From: Carettochelys insculpta
Lineage: Eukaryota; Chordata; Testudines; Carettochelyidae
Direction: 5' to 3'
DNA length: 64,000 bases
Assembly: GCF_033958435.1 (NCBI RefSeq)
Contig: NC_134138.1
Coordinates: forward strand, 31,216,598-31,280,597
Shown: piece by piece, positions 22,032 to 31,581 of the stretch
How positions within the stretch are numbered: position 1 is the stretch's first letter
How the letters are laid out: each line of letters opens with the position of its first letter
Program-made: the position numbers and the translations under genes
The notes under the pieces: generated by a model
What the model saw: the letters and a program-made list of their open reading frames with translations, nothing else
What the model was told of the DNA's origin: nothing
Databases searched by the model: none

Positions 22032-22951
22032 TTTAAAAACTGCTCTATGTCCTTTTTAATGTTTAATGCCAGCAGTCTGGATCCACCTTGATTTAGGTGG
22101 AGCCCATCCTTCCTGTATAGGCTCCCCCTACCCCAAAAGTGTCCCCAGTTCCTAATAAATCTAAACCCCTCTTCCCTACACCATCGTCTCATCCACGCAT
22201 TGAGACTCTGAAGTTCTGCCTGTCTATCTGGCCCTGCGCGTGGAACTGGAAGCATTTCAGAGAATGCCACCAAAGATGTTCTGGATTTCAGTCTCTTTCC
22301 TAGTAACCTAAATTTGGCCTCCAGAACATCTCTTCTACCCTTCCCTATGTCATTGGTACCAACATGTACCACGACGACCGGCTCCTCCCCAGCACTGCCC
22401 ATAAGTCTGTCTAGATGCCTCGAGAGATCCGCAACCTTCGCACCAGGCAGGCAAGTCACCATACGGTTCTCCCGGTCATCACAAACCCAACTATCTATAT
22501 TTCTAATGATCGAATCCCCCACTACTAAAACCTGCTTCTTCCTAACAGCTGGCGCTCCCTCCCCCGGAGAAGTATCCTCGGCACGAGAGGATACAACATC
22601 ACCCTCTGGAAGGAGGGTCCCAACTACGGGATGGTTTCCCTCTGCTCCCCTTGACTGCTCTCCTTCCCTGAGCCTTTCATCCTCCGTAACAGCCTCAGGA
22701 CTGTCAGATTGGAGGTGGGACAGCCCTACTATGTCCCGGAAAGTCTCATCCACAAACACCTCTGCCTTCCTTAGCTCCTCCAGTTCAGCCACCCTGGCCT
22801 CCAAAGCACGCACTCGGTCTCTGAGGGCCAGGAGCTCCTTGCATCGAGCGCACACATACGCCACCCGCCCACAGGGTAGGTAGTCATACATACTGCACTC
22901 GACACAATAAACAGGATAGCCCCCACTCTGCTGCTGGGCTTCTGCCTCCAT
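22028..22951 (-). CDS. CR1 ORF1 protein: Cys-rich N-terminus, coiled coil and SGNH esterase
   Basis: A 307-residue intact ORF1. The N-terminus has paired cysteines (C16-x2-C19, C27, C34-x2-C37), which could bind zinc. A heptad-like stretch at about 40-62 ([20 protein letters not shown]) predicts a coiled coil for oligomerisation. The C-terminal half is an SGNH/GDSL-type esterase, as known for CR1-like ORF1 proteins. It shows GDS with nucleophile S147, GTND (198-201) and DGLH with D282 and H285. ORF1 proteins are thought to package the RNA; the esterase role is unsettled. The ATG at 22949-22951 lies in a good context (A at -3, G at +4). It ends EQFLN with the stop directly after a frameshift heptamer. 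Confidence 0.95.
   Translation of the reverse strand: MEAEAQQQSGGYPVYCVECSMYDYLPCGRVAYVCARCKELLALRDRVRALEARVAELEELRKAEVFVDETFRDIVGLSHLQSDSPEAVTEDERLREGEQSRGAEGNHPVVGTLLPEGDVVSSRAEDTSPGEGAPAVRKKQVLVVGDSIIRNIDSWVCDDRENRMVTCLPGAKVADLSRHLDRLMGSAGEEPVVVVHVGTNDIGKGRRDVLEAKFRLLGKRLKSRTSLVAFSEMLPVPRAGPDRQAELQSLNAWMRRWCREEGFRFIRNWGHFWGRGSLYRKDGLHLNQGGSRLLALNIKKDIEQFLN
22031..22037 (-). promoter_or_regulatory. Predicted -1 ribosomal frameshift site (UUUAAAC)
   Basis: The last ORF1 codons are CAG TTT TTA AAC followed by the stop TAA (22028-22030). This places U UUA AAC in the zero frame, an exact X XXY YYZ slippery heptamer. Slipping back one base enters the open ORF2 frame. The adjacent stop codon and downstream structure are typical companions of such sites. 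Confidence 0.75.
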
Positions 22952-23475
22952 TTCCTACTCTAGTTATATATGAGGGTTAATTAAATGTTTCAGATAGAGG
23001 TTGTTATAAAGGATTTAGTTTAAGGGCAACAGAAGTCACTGGCTCCCTCCAAGCTCCCCCTCTAAACGCCCCTCTCCAAACTCCCTCCTGTTAGCACACA
23101 CCCTGTTTGCCAGCACCCGGTCGCAAAGCTCCCTGGTCGCTTACTAGCAGGGTTTAAGTGCTCGGCCTCCCTGATAGCTCCTCCCTCTGCCTACAGCTCA
23201 GCCAATCAGCACACGGTGTTTCAATTCAAACCTAATCAGCTTCCAACTGCCTGCCTGCCTGCCTGAGCACACGGCCTTTCAAACAAACAAACACACACAC
23301 TCAGCTCAGCACTCCAAACAAACAAACTCCAAACAAACACACAAGCCCAAAACCTCCAAATATAAGCAGCCACTTACCCCAAGGTGCTTTAGTTTGCTCC
23401 TTCCTTCTCCTCCTCCAGGAGAGCCTCTCCAAACTCCCTCCTGTTAGCACACACCCGGTTTGCCAGCACCCGGTC
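22952..23475 (-). promoter_or_regulatory. CR1 5' UTR and internal promoter with tandem units
   Basis: A 52-base block (CCTCTCCAAACTCCCTCCTG ... CAGCACCCGGTC on plus) occurs at 23071-23122 and again at 23424-23475, exactly 353 bases apart with one or two changes. The 5' region is thus built of at least one full 353-base unit and one truncated unit. An inverted CCAAT box lies at 23202-23206 and a TATA-like ATATAAG at about 23360. Short CCTG and AAAC repeats lie near 23240-23340. Confidence 0.75.
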
Positions 23476-23561
23476 CTTTACTAGAAAGTATGGAACTTGA
23501 CCACCTACCAAAATCCTGGAGTGGACCCCGCATCAAAAATTATTGCCCACCCCTACTTTAG

Positions 23562-24005
23562 GGCAATCTGAACCCTGCAACAGGAATAATCGGGAGGTAA
23601 TTGAGTCCCAATTCAGGAGCATTCTACAATGAGGAGAACTTGGCTCTATATTGATAACATACAAATATGTATGTTTTGAATGTATTTGTCAAAAAGCCTC
23701 AGTATTAATATCATGACACAAATTCATACAATAAAGCTGATTGCCAAAATTCTACTAGTGCAAACTTCTGGCTTTGGGGCCTGAATTCATTCCTGGGCTG
23801 GAGCTGAGCCCAGGATGAGGGTAGGAGGCAGCTTCTACCTTTTTGGTTATGAGCCTACTGAGGCTCAGAGCTGGCACATTAGAGAAGTTCTATGGCCCAT
23901 TGCATAGCGCATAGTCACAGTCACAGGGGTATACCCTAAGACCCCTCCAACACCCCACCCAACTTTATCTTTGCACTGGGAAATTCACTGTGGAATAGGT
24001 ATCGG
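23562..24005. other. Unassigned, no gene
   Basis: A fragment CAATTCAGGAGCATTCTAC at about 23612 also occurs inverted near 42345, suggesting an old dispersed repeat. Nothing else recognised. Confidence 0.35.
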
Positions 24006-24146
24006 GGGTAACCATGTTAGTCTGTATCTCCAAAAACAACAAGGAGTCCTATGGCACCTTATAGACTAACAGATATTTTACTGTATTTTTACAATATTTT
24101 AAAATATCTGTTAGTCTATAAGGTGCCACAGGACTTCTTGTTGTTA
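24006..24146. repeat. Fold-back insertion with ~45-base inverted arms
   Basis: The left arm, 24036-24081, and right arm, 24100-24145, are reverse complements (AACAACAAGGAGTCCTATGG against CCACAGGACTTCTTGTTGTT), separated by about 19 AT-rich bases. The left arm has an extra outward segment, GGTAACCATGTTAGTCTGTATC. This is the end (GATACAGACTAACATGGTTACC) of a common reptile retroelement 3' sequence. The architecture equals that of the larger fold-back at 40686-41216. Confidence 0.75.
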
Positions 24147-25214
24147 CCATGGAACAAATGCAGTTTCTGTGCCCCAGCATAACTGATAGAAATTGAGATC
24201 TGTGGCAGCCATGAATTGGCCAAAAATGCCTCTTGGTAACTATTTGCAGGATCAGACACTTTCCCTTATAAAAACAACAGCACACTTTAAAAGTGCAGTT
24301 ATGGTGGATTTCTGCAGGGTTGTTGGGTTTTTTTGTTTGTTTGGCTGGGTGGTTTGTTTGTTTGTTTGTTTGTTTTTGAGGTTGTTAAAGCACTTCTAAG
24401 AACAGAGGTGCACTGCTTGCAAAAAAATGCCCATTTTCTATTTTTAATTATTGTGCATACAGTAGATGCCACTGAAAAATGAACATTTATAGCATTGCTG
24501 CATTTGCCCTTATTGAGTGACTTGCATTAATTCTTATATATGTTAATACATGTGTGCATATGTGCAGTTTCTAATGGTGCACAGTGTCCCCTATGTTATA
24601 TAATATAGGTAGACAGAAAACACTGTTATTGAAGTGGAGGATGTACTCATTGCAAGGTGATATACATATATTTGAAAAAATTTTCTTTTTTCTAAACTTA
24701 AACTGAGATCTCACATCATAAGCTTTGTAAATAAATCTTTTCTGTAATAAAAATGTGCTGCTTAGAGTCTGCCACGTTACTTTTCACATTAAAATAAAGT
24801 AAGATTTGGATGGGGTGAGCAGTTTTAGATGGAAAATCTATTTACAAGAAATAAAGGAAAAAAGTGTACAATAGCTTGGAAAAATGATGTATTTATGGCT
24901 CCATGGGAGCCAAACGATTTGATTGTATGGAGTGGTGACTTTATAGTTGGAACAAATGTAGTGGGATTTCACATAGCAACATTGTAACTTTGTATCAGTG
25001 AACATAAATAAGGAAAGTGAGAAACAGGTGTATACAGGACTCAACTACAGCTCACTTAAGTCAACAGGAGTCTTTCCAATGACTTAAATGGACTTTGGTC
25101 TGACTCCATTTTAATTAGTTGGATATACAGCAATGCACATATATTGGAACGGGCACTAGAAGGAAGAGGGCCAATTGGAGATCCGATTTGTACCTAGTTT
25201 CTATCTAGCAGGAA
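24147..25214. other. Unassigned, with TTTG microsatellite
   Basis: (TTTG)n tracts lie at about 24330-24376. Near 25045-25115 is a GACTTAAATGGACTTTG fragment of the ATTGACTTCAATGGG repeat type. No gene. Confidence 0.4.
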
Positions 25215-25545
25215 ATGAGGGCAGGCAGTGGGGCTGACAACCACTGTGGGTCTGGGGACAAGGGGGGAGAGTGCTCTGGCTCCCCACCCCAGAAGATGTG
25301 AGGCAAAGGATGGGAGGAGCAGGTCTTAGGGCAGTTAATCCTGGGTCCCCCTCACATTCCCTGACAGCCACGAACAGAGCAGTGGTGCAGCGCTGTTGCA
25401 GCATTTCAAAGGGCTTGGAGATCCAGCTCCTGCTACCACTGCTATATCAGCAGCAGCTGGAGCTCTGGGGGCCTGTTTGAAATGCCAGGTCCCAGAGCAA
25501 CTGCCTCCTTGGCCCACCCTCTGTCAGTAGGCCTGAGGCAGGAGA
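25215..25545 (-). repeat. Unclassified GC-rich interspersed repeat (family B), minus copy
   Basis: The reverse complement matches 8116-8520 block by block (AGGCCTACTGACAGAGGGTG, CAGTTGCTCTGGGACC, CCCTTTGAAATGCTGC, CACCACTGCTCTGTTCG). Divergence between the two is high, so both insertions are old. Confidence 0.65.
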
Positions 25546-28500
25546 GGGAGGCTTCAGCTGTCTGGAGCTGCCAATCAATAAATAGTTGAGTGTATGATAG
25601 AATTATAGGAAGGAAAAGTACTGGTGTTTTTAATTGATATGTGCTTGTAAATTATTCTATATGTGTCACGGGCTTGCAGAGCCTTAGACGAGTTCTCTCC
25701 TGCCGTGGAGTTTTTAAAATCAAAACCTATATAATAACGAGTGTTATTGTATTTATATGATTTAGAGGAATTTGAGGTTTCTTGTTTTAAATTTTCTGCA
25801 TATTTCACAATACTGGAAGGTGATGAATAACTTTAGGAGTACCTGTCTCTCTATCTCTCTACCTACCTACCTACCTAGAAGCCTGGCTAGCAGTGGTACT
25901 CCATATTGCTCAGACAATGTCACTCATCTTTGATTTGGAGGAACCAGTTGAAGGGATTATAGGATAGTTGGGTCTTCATGCCTTATACAGTAATCCACAG
26001 TATTGTATCTCCATTGAGACTGCTAACAAGAGAGATGATGTAGTCAGGTTGTGACTGCACCACTTGTGATGGTGGACATTTTTATATTGCACAATGGACA
26101 AGGCTACCAAACATCTACCAGATGTTAATGGTTTCTCATCACTACTGAGCTGGCCTGTATTAAAATGGTGACATACAAGTGAAAGGCTCCATTTCCACAT
26201 ATCCGGTCCCTTTAGAAAACATTTGTTGAATCTGGGATCATGCCATTTTATTCTCACAGTTCCGTTGCAGGATGTTTCATTAGCTGTCCCTAGTGCTCTC
26301 CCATCTATCATTGTGCACAACTATTTTCAGAAGCATTTCAGCCACATAATTATGGTCCCCAAGCCTGCTCCTTTTGAAATCAGTGACAGTTGTACCTTTG
26401 CTTTAATGAACCACTGGAAGTTTAGAAAGTGGACTCCTTACCTATGTTAAAAAAGACAGAAGTTTCCTGATGAGATGGTAGGATTCCACGTGACAAAAGT
26501 TGTGCAAAGAAATGAAGTAGGTCTGCAGAAATTCTGTAAGTCATGGTGTTTATATTCCCAAGAAACTCTTGCTGAAATTTCCCAGACTCCCAAGTTAATG
26601 CTTCTCAAAATGTTCATTATTGAAGACAGTAAAAGTGAATGGTCTTTAGAATCCATGTGATATACTACTAACTGGAGGGAGAATAATACAGAAATACTTT
26701 CTTGATGATGTGTGCTAAAGCAGCAGGCATTAAAGAGCAAAGTCAATCTCTGAGGTTTTTGTAAAGAATTGCAATTTATGACGTGTTAGGGTAAACAGTT
26801 GGATTATATTTCTAAATTGCATGTTCCATCAGGTAGAATCATTGTGATTATAGGCTCTACTATTTTAAGTAAGTTATGCACTAAAAGTCTGAAATTGTAA
26901 AACAAGTATGGTTGTGTTTAACTGAAAATCTCTTGTAGTTACACCGAGCAAACTACAAGAAAAGAAAAACTGCATTGACTGCATTAAAGGAAAAATGGCA
27001 TGTTATTTTATCTTCGTTTATAATGTCTTTTATATCATTTTCCTTCAAGAAGCTACTGTGACTGGCTTTTCCATTTTCCCTCAGTGGAGAATGTGCCTGA
27101 GTGTAAAAAATGGAGGATTATTTGGAAATTACTTTGTTCATGCTTCTTATGTGACAACAGCGCGTTCTCTAAATTTTCTTGCTTTGCTTCTTTTACCTTC
27201 ATTTCTGCTTCAGTTCTTGTATTCCACAGAAAGCTAGGCTTTTTATTTCAACACTACCTACTGTCACATAGAATGCAGGTTTCAAATAGCACAAATAGCA
27301 CAAAATAAAAGTTGCTTTAAGTGGTTTTGCACATGCTTGACATCAGAAGATATTAAATGAAAATAAATCTTTAGTTTTTCTCCAAATGCAATTTGTGCCA
27401 TATCAATGTTGAAGGACTATAACATCAAATCAACAAATATTTGAAGGAAAACAATATCCATAACTTATTTTTTATATTAAAAACAACTGTCAAACCATTA
27501 CTGTATGACCTCATGAATTAGTTGGTTGTTTTGAAATATTCCTCCTAGAATACAAAAAATGGTATACAGGCCTTTGAGCCTGAACATATTGTGTCAATCA
27601 TGAGCATATGTGACATATCTGAAGCATGAGGTAAATTTTTTCTTTTTATATTATTTTATATATAGATAATTTGACTCCAAAAGTTTATGAACATATTTTT
27701 GCTTTTTCTTAAGTTATCTATAGATCTTGGTTAATATAAACAGGAAGATATTGACATCTTATTGATCTGCTTCATTTTAACTTGAAAGGCAGAATATATA
27801 ATGCAAGCATTATTTCGAAATATACCACAGTACTTTTCTCGGCAATACAGTGTTTCATTAGAGCTTTGTATTTTAAGTAATGAAAAAGTAATTTGTTATT
27901 CTAGCAGTTTATGACTTGTGCTTTTACTATTTCATTCTATAGATTAGTATATATGCCATTCTGTAACTTTTTATGTGATTTAAATTCGAGCATCTTTATT
28001 TTTCTAGTCACGTTTTCTAAGGTGAAAAAGGCTGTGTATATAATCTTAATAGTTTGCACTTGTTGGAACTTGTACTTTCATTGTTACAAAACTTTAAATG
28101 TTTTATCTATTGTAGTTTAAAATCAGGTAAATTGCATTAACCTATTTTCTGAGCAGGGAGAGAATTCAAGGTGTGTGTGTGTTAGCATATCTCTTTCAAA
28201 AATACAAGCCATTAATTGAATAAATTTCAATATAACAGAGAAGCAAAATGGAAATAACCCCTGTTTAAATATTTTTCTTTTAAGGTAATCTTGTAGGATA
28301 TTAAGCAAATTATAAGCCATGTATCTCCTTGTTTTAACCTTTTATATCAGAAGTTTTTTTATCTACTGGACCAATAGTTCAGATCACAGAGACCACTCAG
28401 TTTAGTTAAAAATATACATCATGTATACTTAGAGCAGATCTGGGTTAGAGTCAACGGATTATTTCTCAGTATGGTTCATAATGAGTAAAAAGTTTTTGAA

Positions 28501-29720
28501 AATAAGTTTAAGCCTTGCCACTTTGATTAAAGTTCAGCAACTACACTTACAGATTTTTTTTAAAAGGGTAAAAATCAGCCACCTCAGAAAGCACTTTGTG
28601 CACATTTGCAATATTCTACAGTAAGTTGCTCTGACACTAAATTATATGGATCATCATTAGTAACAGACTTTAAATTTTACTGAAGATTCTGGAATTATTA
28701 TTCTTTGAGTTCTGAATGAAAACATCATAACTGTTCCAAAATTAATTTCTGCTGATGGGGATATGGTATGTACCACACATAATATGTCAGCTTCCTTCTC
28801 TTACTTCCAGGGAGGTACAGGATGCTTCAGCGTGAAAATATATTTTACTTATTCTATTCAGCCTGTCAAGTTGACCTCTTGTAAATGAATTATTATTTTT
28901 CTATTCATAAAGTGCTTTATCAGACAACGGTACAAAATAAATCAAAGGAGAAACGTGTTACTATGTGATTTACATGAGCAATTACAAGTTTGCCAGAATA
29001 TTATACTAAATATAAATGAATGTGAAAGTCTATAAAAGTGGATGAAAATGGCATATACTTTGCAGTAGGATTTTCACTTTAACTCAATTTGTATCTTTGA
29101 AATTCTTTTTGTTTTATACTTAATTTTTTTCTGAAAATAAAATTGTAAGGCAAATAGTATGCCATATGAAACACATTTTGTGGGAAATAACTTAATCTCT
29201 AACTAATATTTTAATGACATAACTCTCTTTTTTCAGCTTTTCACTTGGATTATATGTACTGCTATATGCAAAAATCCAGAATGAGTCTATTTTAGTATGA
29301 AATTAGTTGGAAACGACTTGTATGGAAGGAAAAATATAGCACATAAAGTCACCCAATTGTAGAAAATCATGTCCAAATTCCCAACAAATGTTTACATAGT
29401 TTTTAACACCTACTCTACTTGGGATTTAAAATCCTTTCCCAGGAACCATTTATGCATTGCTTCTCCATAAACATTTTTTTTAAACATTCATATGCAGACT
29501 TCTGACAATTTGTGGCATGGGAGAAATCTGACTATTTAATGCAGAAGACTCTGTGTAGACAAAGAAAAGTCTGAAGAACTTTCTGAAAAGAGGGTTGAAG
29601 TTATCCTCTGTCTGGTAGCACAAAGAATCAACAATAGGTTGCATTAATTTGAAAGGTGAAAAATAATCATAGTGTAATAATAATAAACCAGTTTAGACTT
29701 CTCAGCAAGTCTCATCTAGT
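25546..29720. other. AT-rich, repeat-poor, no gene recognised
   Basis: Contains a short ACCT/CTAT microsatellite (about 25845-25880) and a (GT)n tract near 28172-28180. Open frames are short with no domain motif. Mobile elements are far fewer than in 0-25 kb. Confidence 0.45.
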
Positions 29721-29724
29721 TGGA

Positions 29725-29815
29725 GCTTGTGTTACTTAGATTGTATGATTTTGGGGGCATGGACTATGCATTTTGTGACTTGGCCACTGTGGTACTGTCA
29801 ATTCTTTGCAAATAA
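29725..29815 (+). repeat. Ancient dispersed repeat (GGGGCATGGACT ... AATAAAGTAATAAT type)
   Basis: GGGGGCATGGACTATGCATT followed by CAAATAAAGTAATAATA resembles the turtle and bird repeat with CTTTGGGGCAGGGACTGT and AATAAATAATAA. Related pieces occur at 32595-32680 (plus) and 61355-61470 (minus). Confidence 0.55.
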
Positions 29816-30259
29816 AGTAATAATACTTAATATTAAGATTGTTGTTAGACATTGATCCCACTGTATGAGCTGCCCTTTGCACAGATCATGGCACTCCACT
29901 CTCATTCCTCCTACTATTTTACCTGCCCCCCCACCTAAAAAAAGGTTCCAGTTGTTTTTCCTCTCTCTTTGTACTGGATCAAAATGCAAGGAATATGTTG
30001 AGTGCTGCAGATGCTTTTCCAGGCTCATTCAGGCACAAATCTTGTGCAGTTTTAGAAAAGCTGAGAAAAGACCAGCAACGTAAGCAAATAACTATTAACA
30101 AATAACAGCTATTCAAAACCAGGACGCCCAGAGTCTCTTCCCCTCTCACACTTTCTCAAGGATGTGATGATCTGTCCAGCTGAGTCCATTGCTCAGGGAA
30201 ACTTCCCACACTTCAGCATCCCGCATAAAGGTTAATTTAATTTACTTAAAAAAAAAAGT
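29816..30259. other. Unassigned flank of the CpG-rich region
   Basis: No gene recognised. The AT-rich to GC-rich transition follows. Confidence 0.35.
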
Positions 30260-31560
30260 TGTGAATGACTCGGTCTGTTCCAAAGCCGCCTATTCCCCGG
30301 TGGTTGCTGCTGCCTGGCCGGAGGAGGAGGAGGCTGAACAGAGCAGCACTATGGGGACGCCTGTACTGTCTCTTTAAGGGCTCTCAGTCTGGGGTGGCGC
30401 TTTTCTCTGCTAAGGCTCCTTTGATATTAATAGTGTTGGTGTCTTGAAACTGACGTAATGCTCGGAGACTGAGGTCCTGACAAGCGATAACATTTCTGAT
30501 AAAGAGCTGATCTCCCTGCAATCGAAAGCCGCCTCCTCTGCTCCTTTGGGGGCTTGTTGTTCCAGCAGACCCAGGCTCTCTCCTCTCTCTCTCTCTCTCT
30601 CCTCTTTCATAAACACACCAGGCACATCCAGGTCCCTGCTCCCTTCCCCTTTCTCTCTCTCTCTCCCTATCAAGAGGGGGGAGAGGGGGAAAGGCAGGAG
30701 AACCTTTTCCCCCCTCTTTCTTTCTCTCCCCCCCCCACTGCCCCCAAATAATCCCAGATCAACTCTGCAAACAACAGAAGACGGTTCATGGCTCAAACCA
30801 CAGCTCCACCATCTTTCAGGCTGCTGAGATTATTATTGTCGATTAATCAACAGGTAAGGGGGGGGGATCGGGGGTGGGGGGGAGGAGAGACCGGGGGCTG
30901 GGGGGGGGGATCAGCAACAAAAGTGTCTAGGGTGGGGGTGGGGGCTCTTCCTGCTCCGGCTGTTGATATTGCGTATGTAGTAAGTGTGTTGCTCTGGGCG
31001 AAGTGCTGGTGTGTGCAGTGGGAAGGGGGGGTGGGGATTTAAAAGTGACTTTCCTTGCACACGCACACACATCTACAAAGCGGGGGGGGGTTAAAATGAG
31101 GGGTGAGCGGGGGCGTCTCGGATTTCACCGGCTGTTGCGGGGGGGGGAGGTTGGGGTGCAGTTTTTTTTTCCTTCCTTTGGTGGGTCAAAGCCATGTATG
31201 ATCGCTGGAAAGTGGCGACTTCCAAACGGCGGTAGCCCCTCTGGAGTCAGGAGGAGGGTCAAGTTCAGCCACCGAAGCGGGCAGGGCAGACAAGCCTTCG
31301 CTGTAGCTTAGGTGGGGGAGCGGTTCCAGGGCTGGTGTCTCCCTTCGGCCCCTCCCGGAGCTCCAGCTTCTTCTTATCGCTCTGGTTGTTCCTTCCCCAC
31401 CATCGGGGCGCTGGGGGGCGGGCGCGGAGGGTGGGGGGCGCTGTGGAAGTAGAAGCACAGTAAAGAGATTTTGCATCCGATGAGCCGCAGTCGCACAGGG
31501 CTGGCTGCTGCTGCTGCTGGAAGTTGTAATGGGAATCATGACAAGCGTGGCACAGAGAGA
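30260..31560 (+). promoter_or_regulatory. CpG-rich promoter-like region
   Basis: This is the only stretch that is GC-rich with many CpGs yet lacks mobile-element signatures. It carries ACTGACGTAATGC (30449-30461, CRE-like), long CT runs (about 30577-30604 and 30645-30667) and many G runs just after the predicted donor (30857-30910). Such features mark the 5' end of a housekeeping or developmental gene. Direction is inferred as plus from the splice donor. I cannot identify the gene. Confidence 0.6.
30540..30853 (+). other. Putative first exon (probably 5' UTR) ending in a splice donor
   Basis: The sequence ends AATCAACAG followed by GTAAGG at 30854, a good 5' splice site. The start is not determinable and 30540 is nominal, just before the pyrimidine-rich tracts. 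One ATG (30788, ATGGCTCAAACC) opens a frame of 22 codons up to the donor. It could be a start codon or an upstream ORF. No downstream exon was recognised in this window. Confidence 0.45.
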
Positions 31561-31575
31561 CCATCATGAAGAGTA

Positions 31576-31581
31576 GTAAGT
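31576..31581 (+). other. Second candidate splice donor
   Basis: GTAAGT, a perfect donor consensus, follows GAAGAGTA at the end of the CpG-rich region. It could end an alternative first exon. No acceptor partner is known. Confidence 0.3.

Larger units (their letters stand above)
18829..23475 (-). mobile_element. Nearly full-length CR1 LINE with intact ORF1 and ORF2
   Basis: On the minus strand the order is a 5' region with tandem promoter-like units (23475-22952), ORF1 (22951-22028), an ORF1/ORF2 junction with a slippery site, ORF2 (to 19020), and a short 3' UTR ending in octamer repeats (ACATAAGA on plus, about 18829-18850). TCCTTTAC flanks the element at 18821-18828 and 23474-23481, an 8-base target-site duplication. 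Both ORFs are uninterrupted with catalytic residues present. A second copy at 452-1351 is about 99% identical in the shared part. This is a young element and may be competent. Confidence 0.95.
18065..23561. mobile_element. hAT-like non-autonomous element split by CR1
   Basis: The left part, 18065-18828, starts ACAGGTGAGCAAGG and is GC-rich with a C-rich degenerate tail (18500-18820). The right part, 23482-23561, ends ATTGCCCACCCCTA, whose reverse complement TAGGGGTGGGCAAT is a plausible partner terminus. The two halves are separated by the CR1 insertion with its target duplication, which explains why the element looks broken. The terminus match is imperfect, so the family is uncertain. Confidence 0.5.

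Noticed and set aside
30410..30827. Long open frames on both strands in the CpG-rich region (also 31186-31624)
   Set aside because: They are low-complexity products of GC-rich and CT/GA-repeat DNA with no domain motifs, so they are not supported as coding exons.
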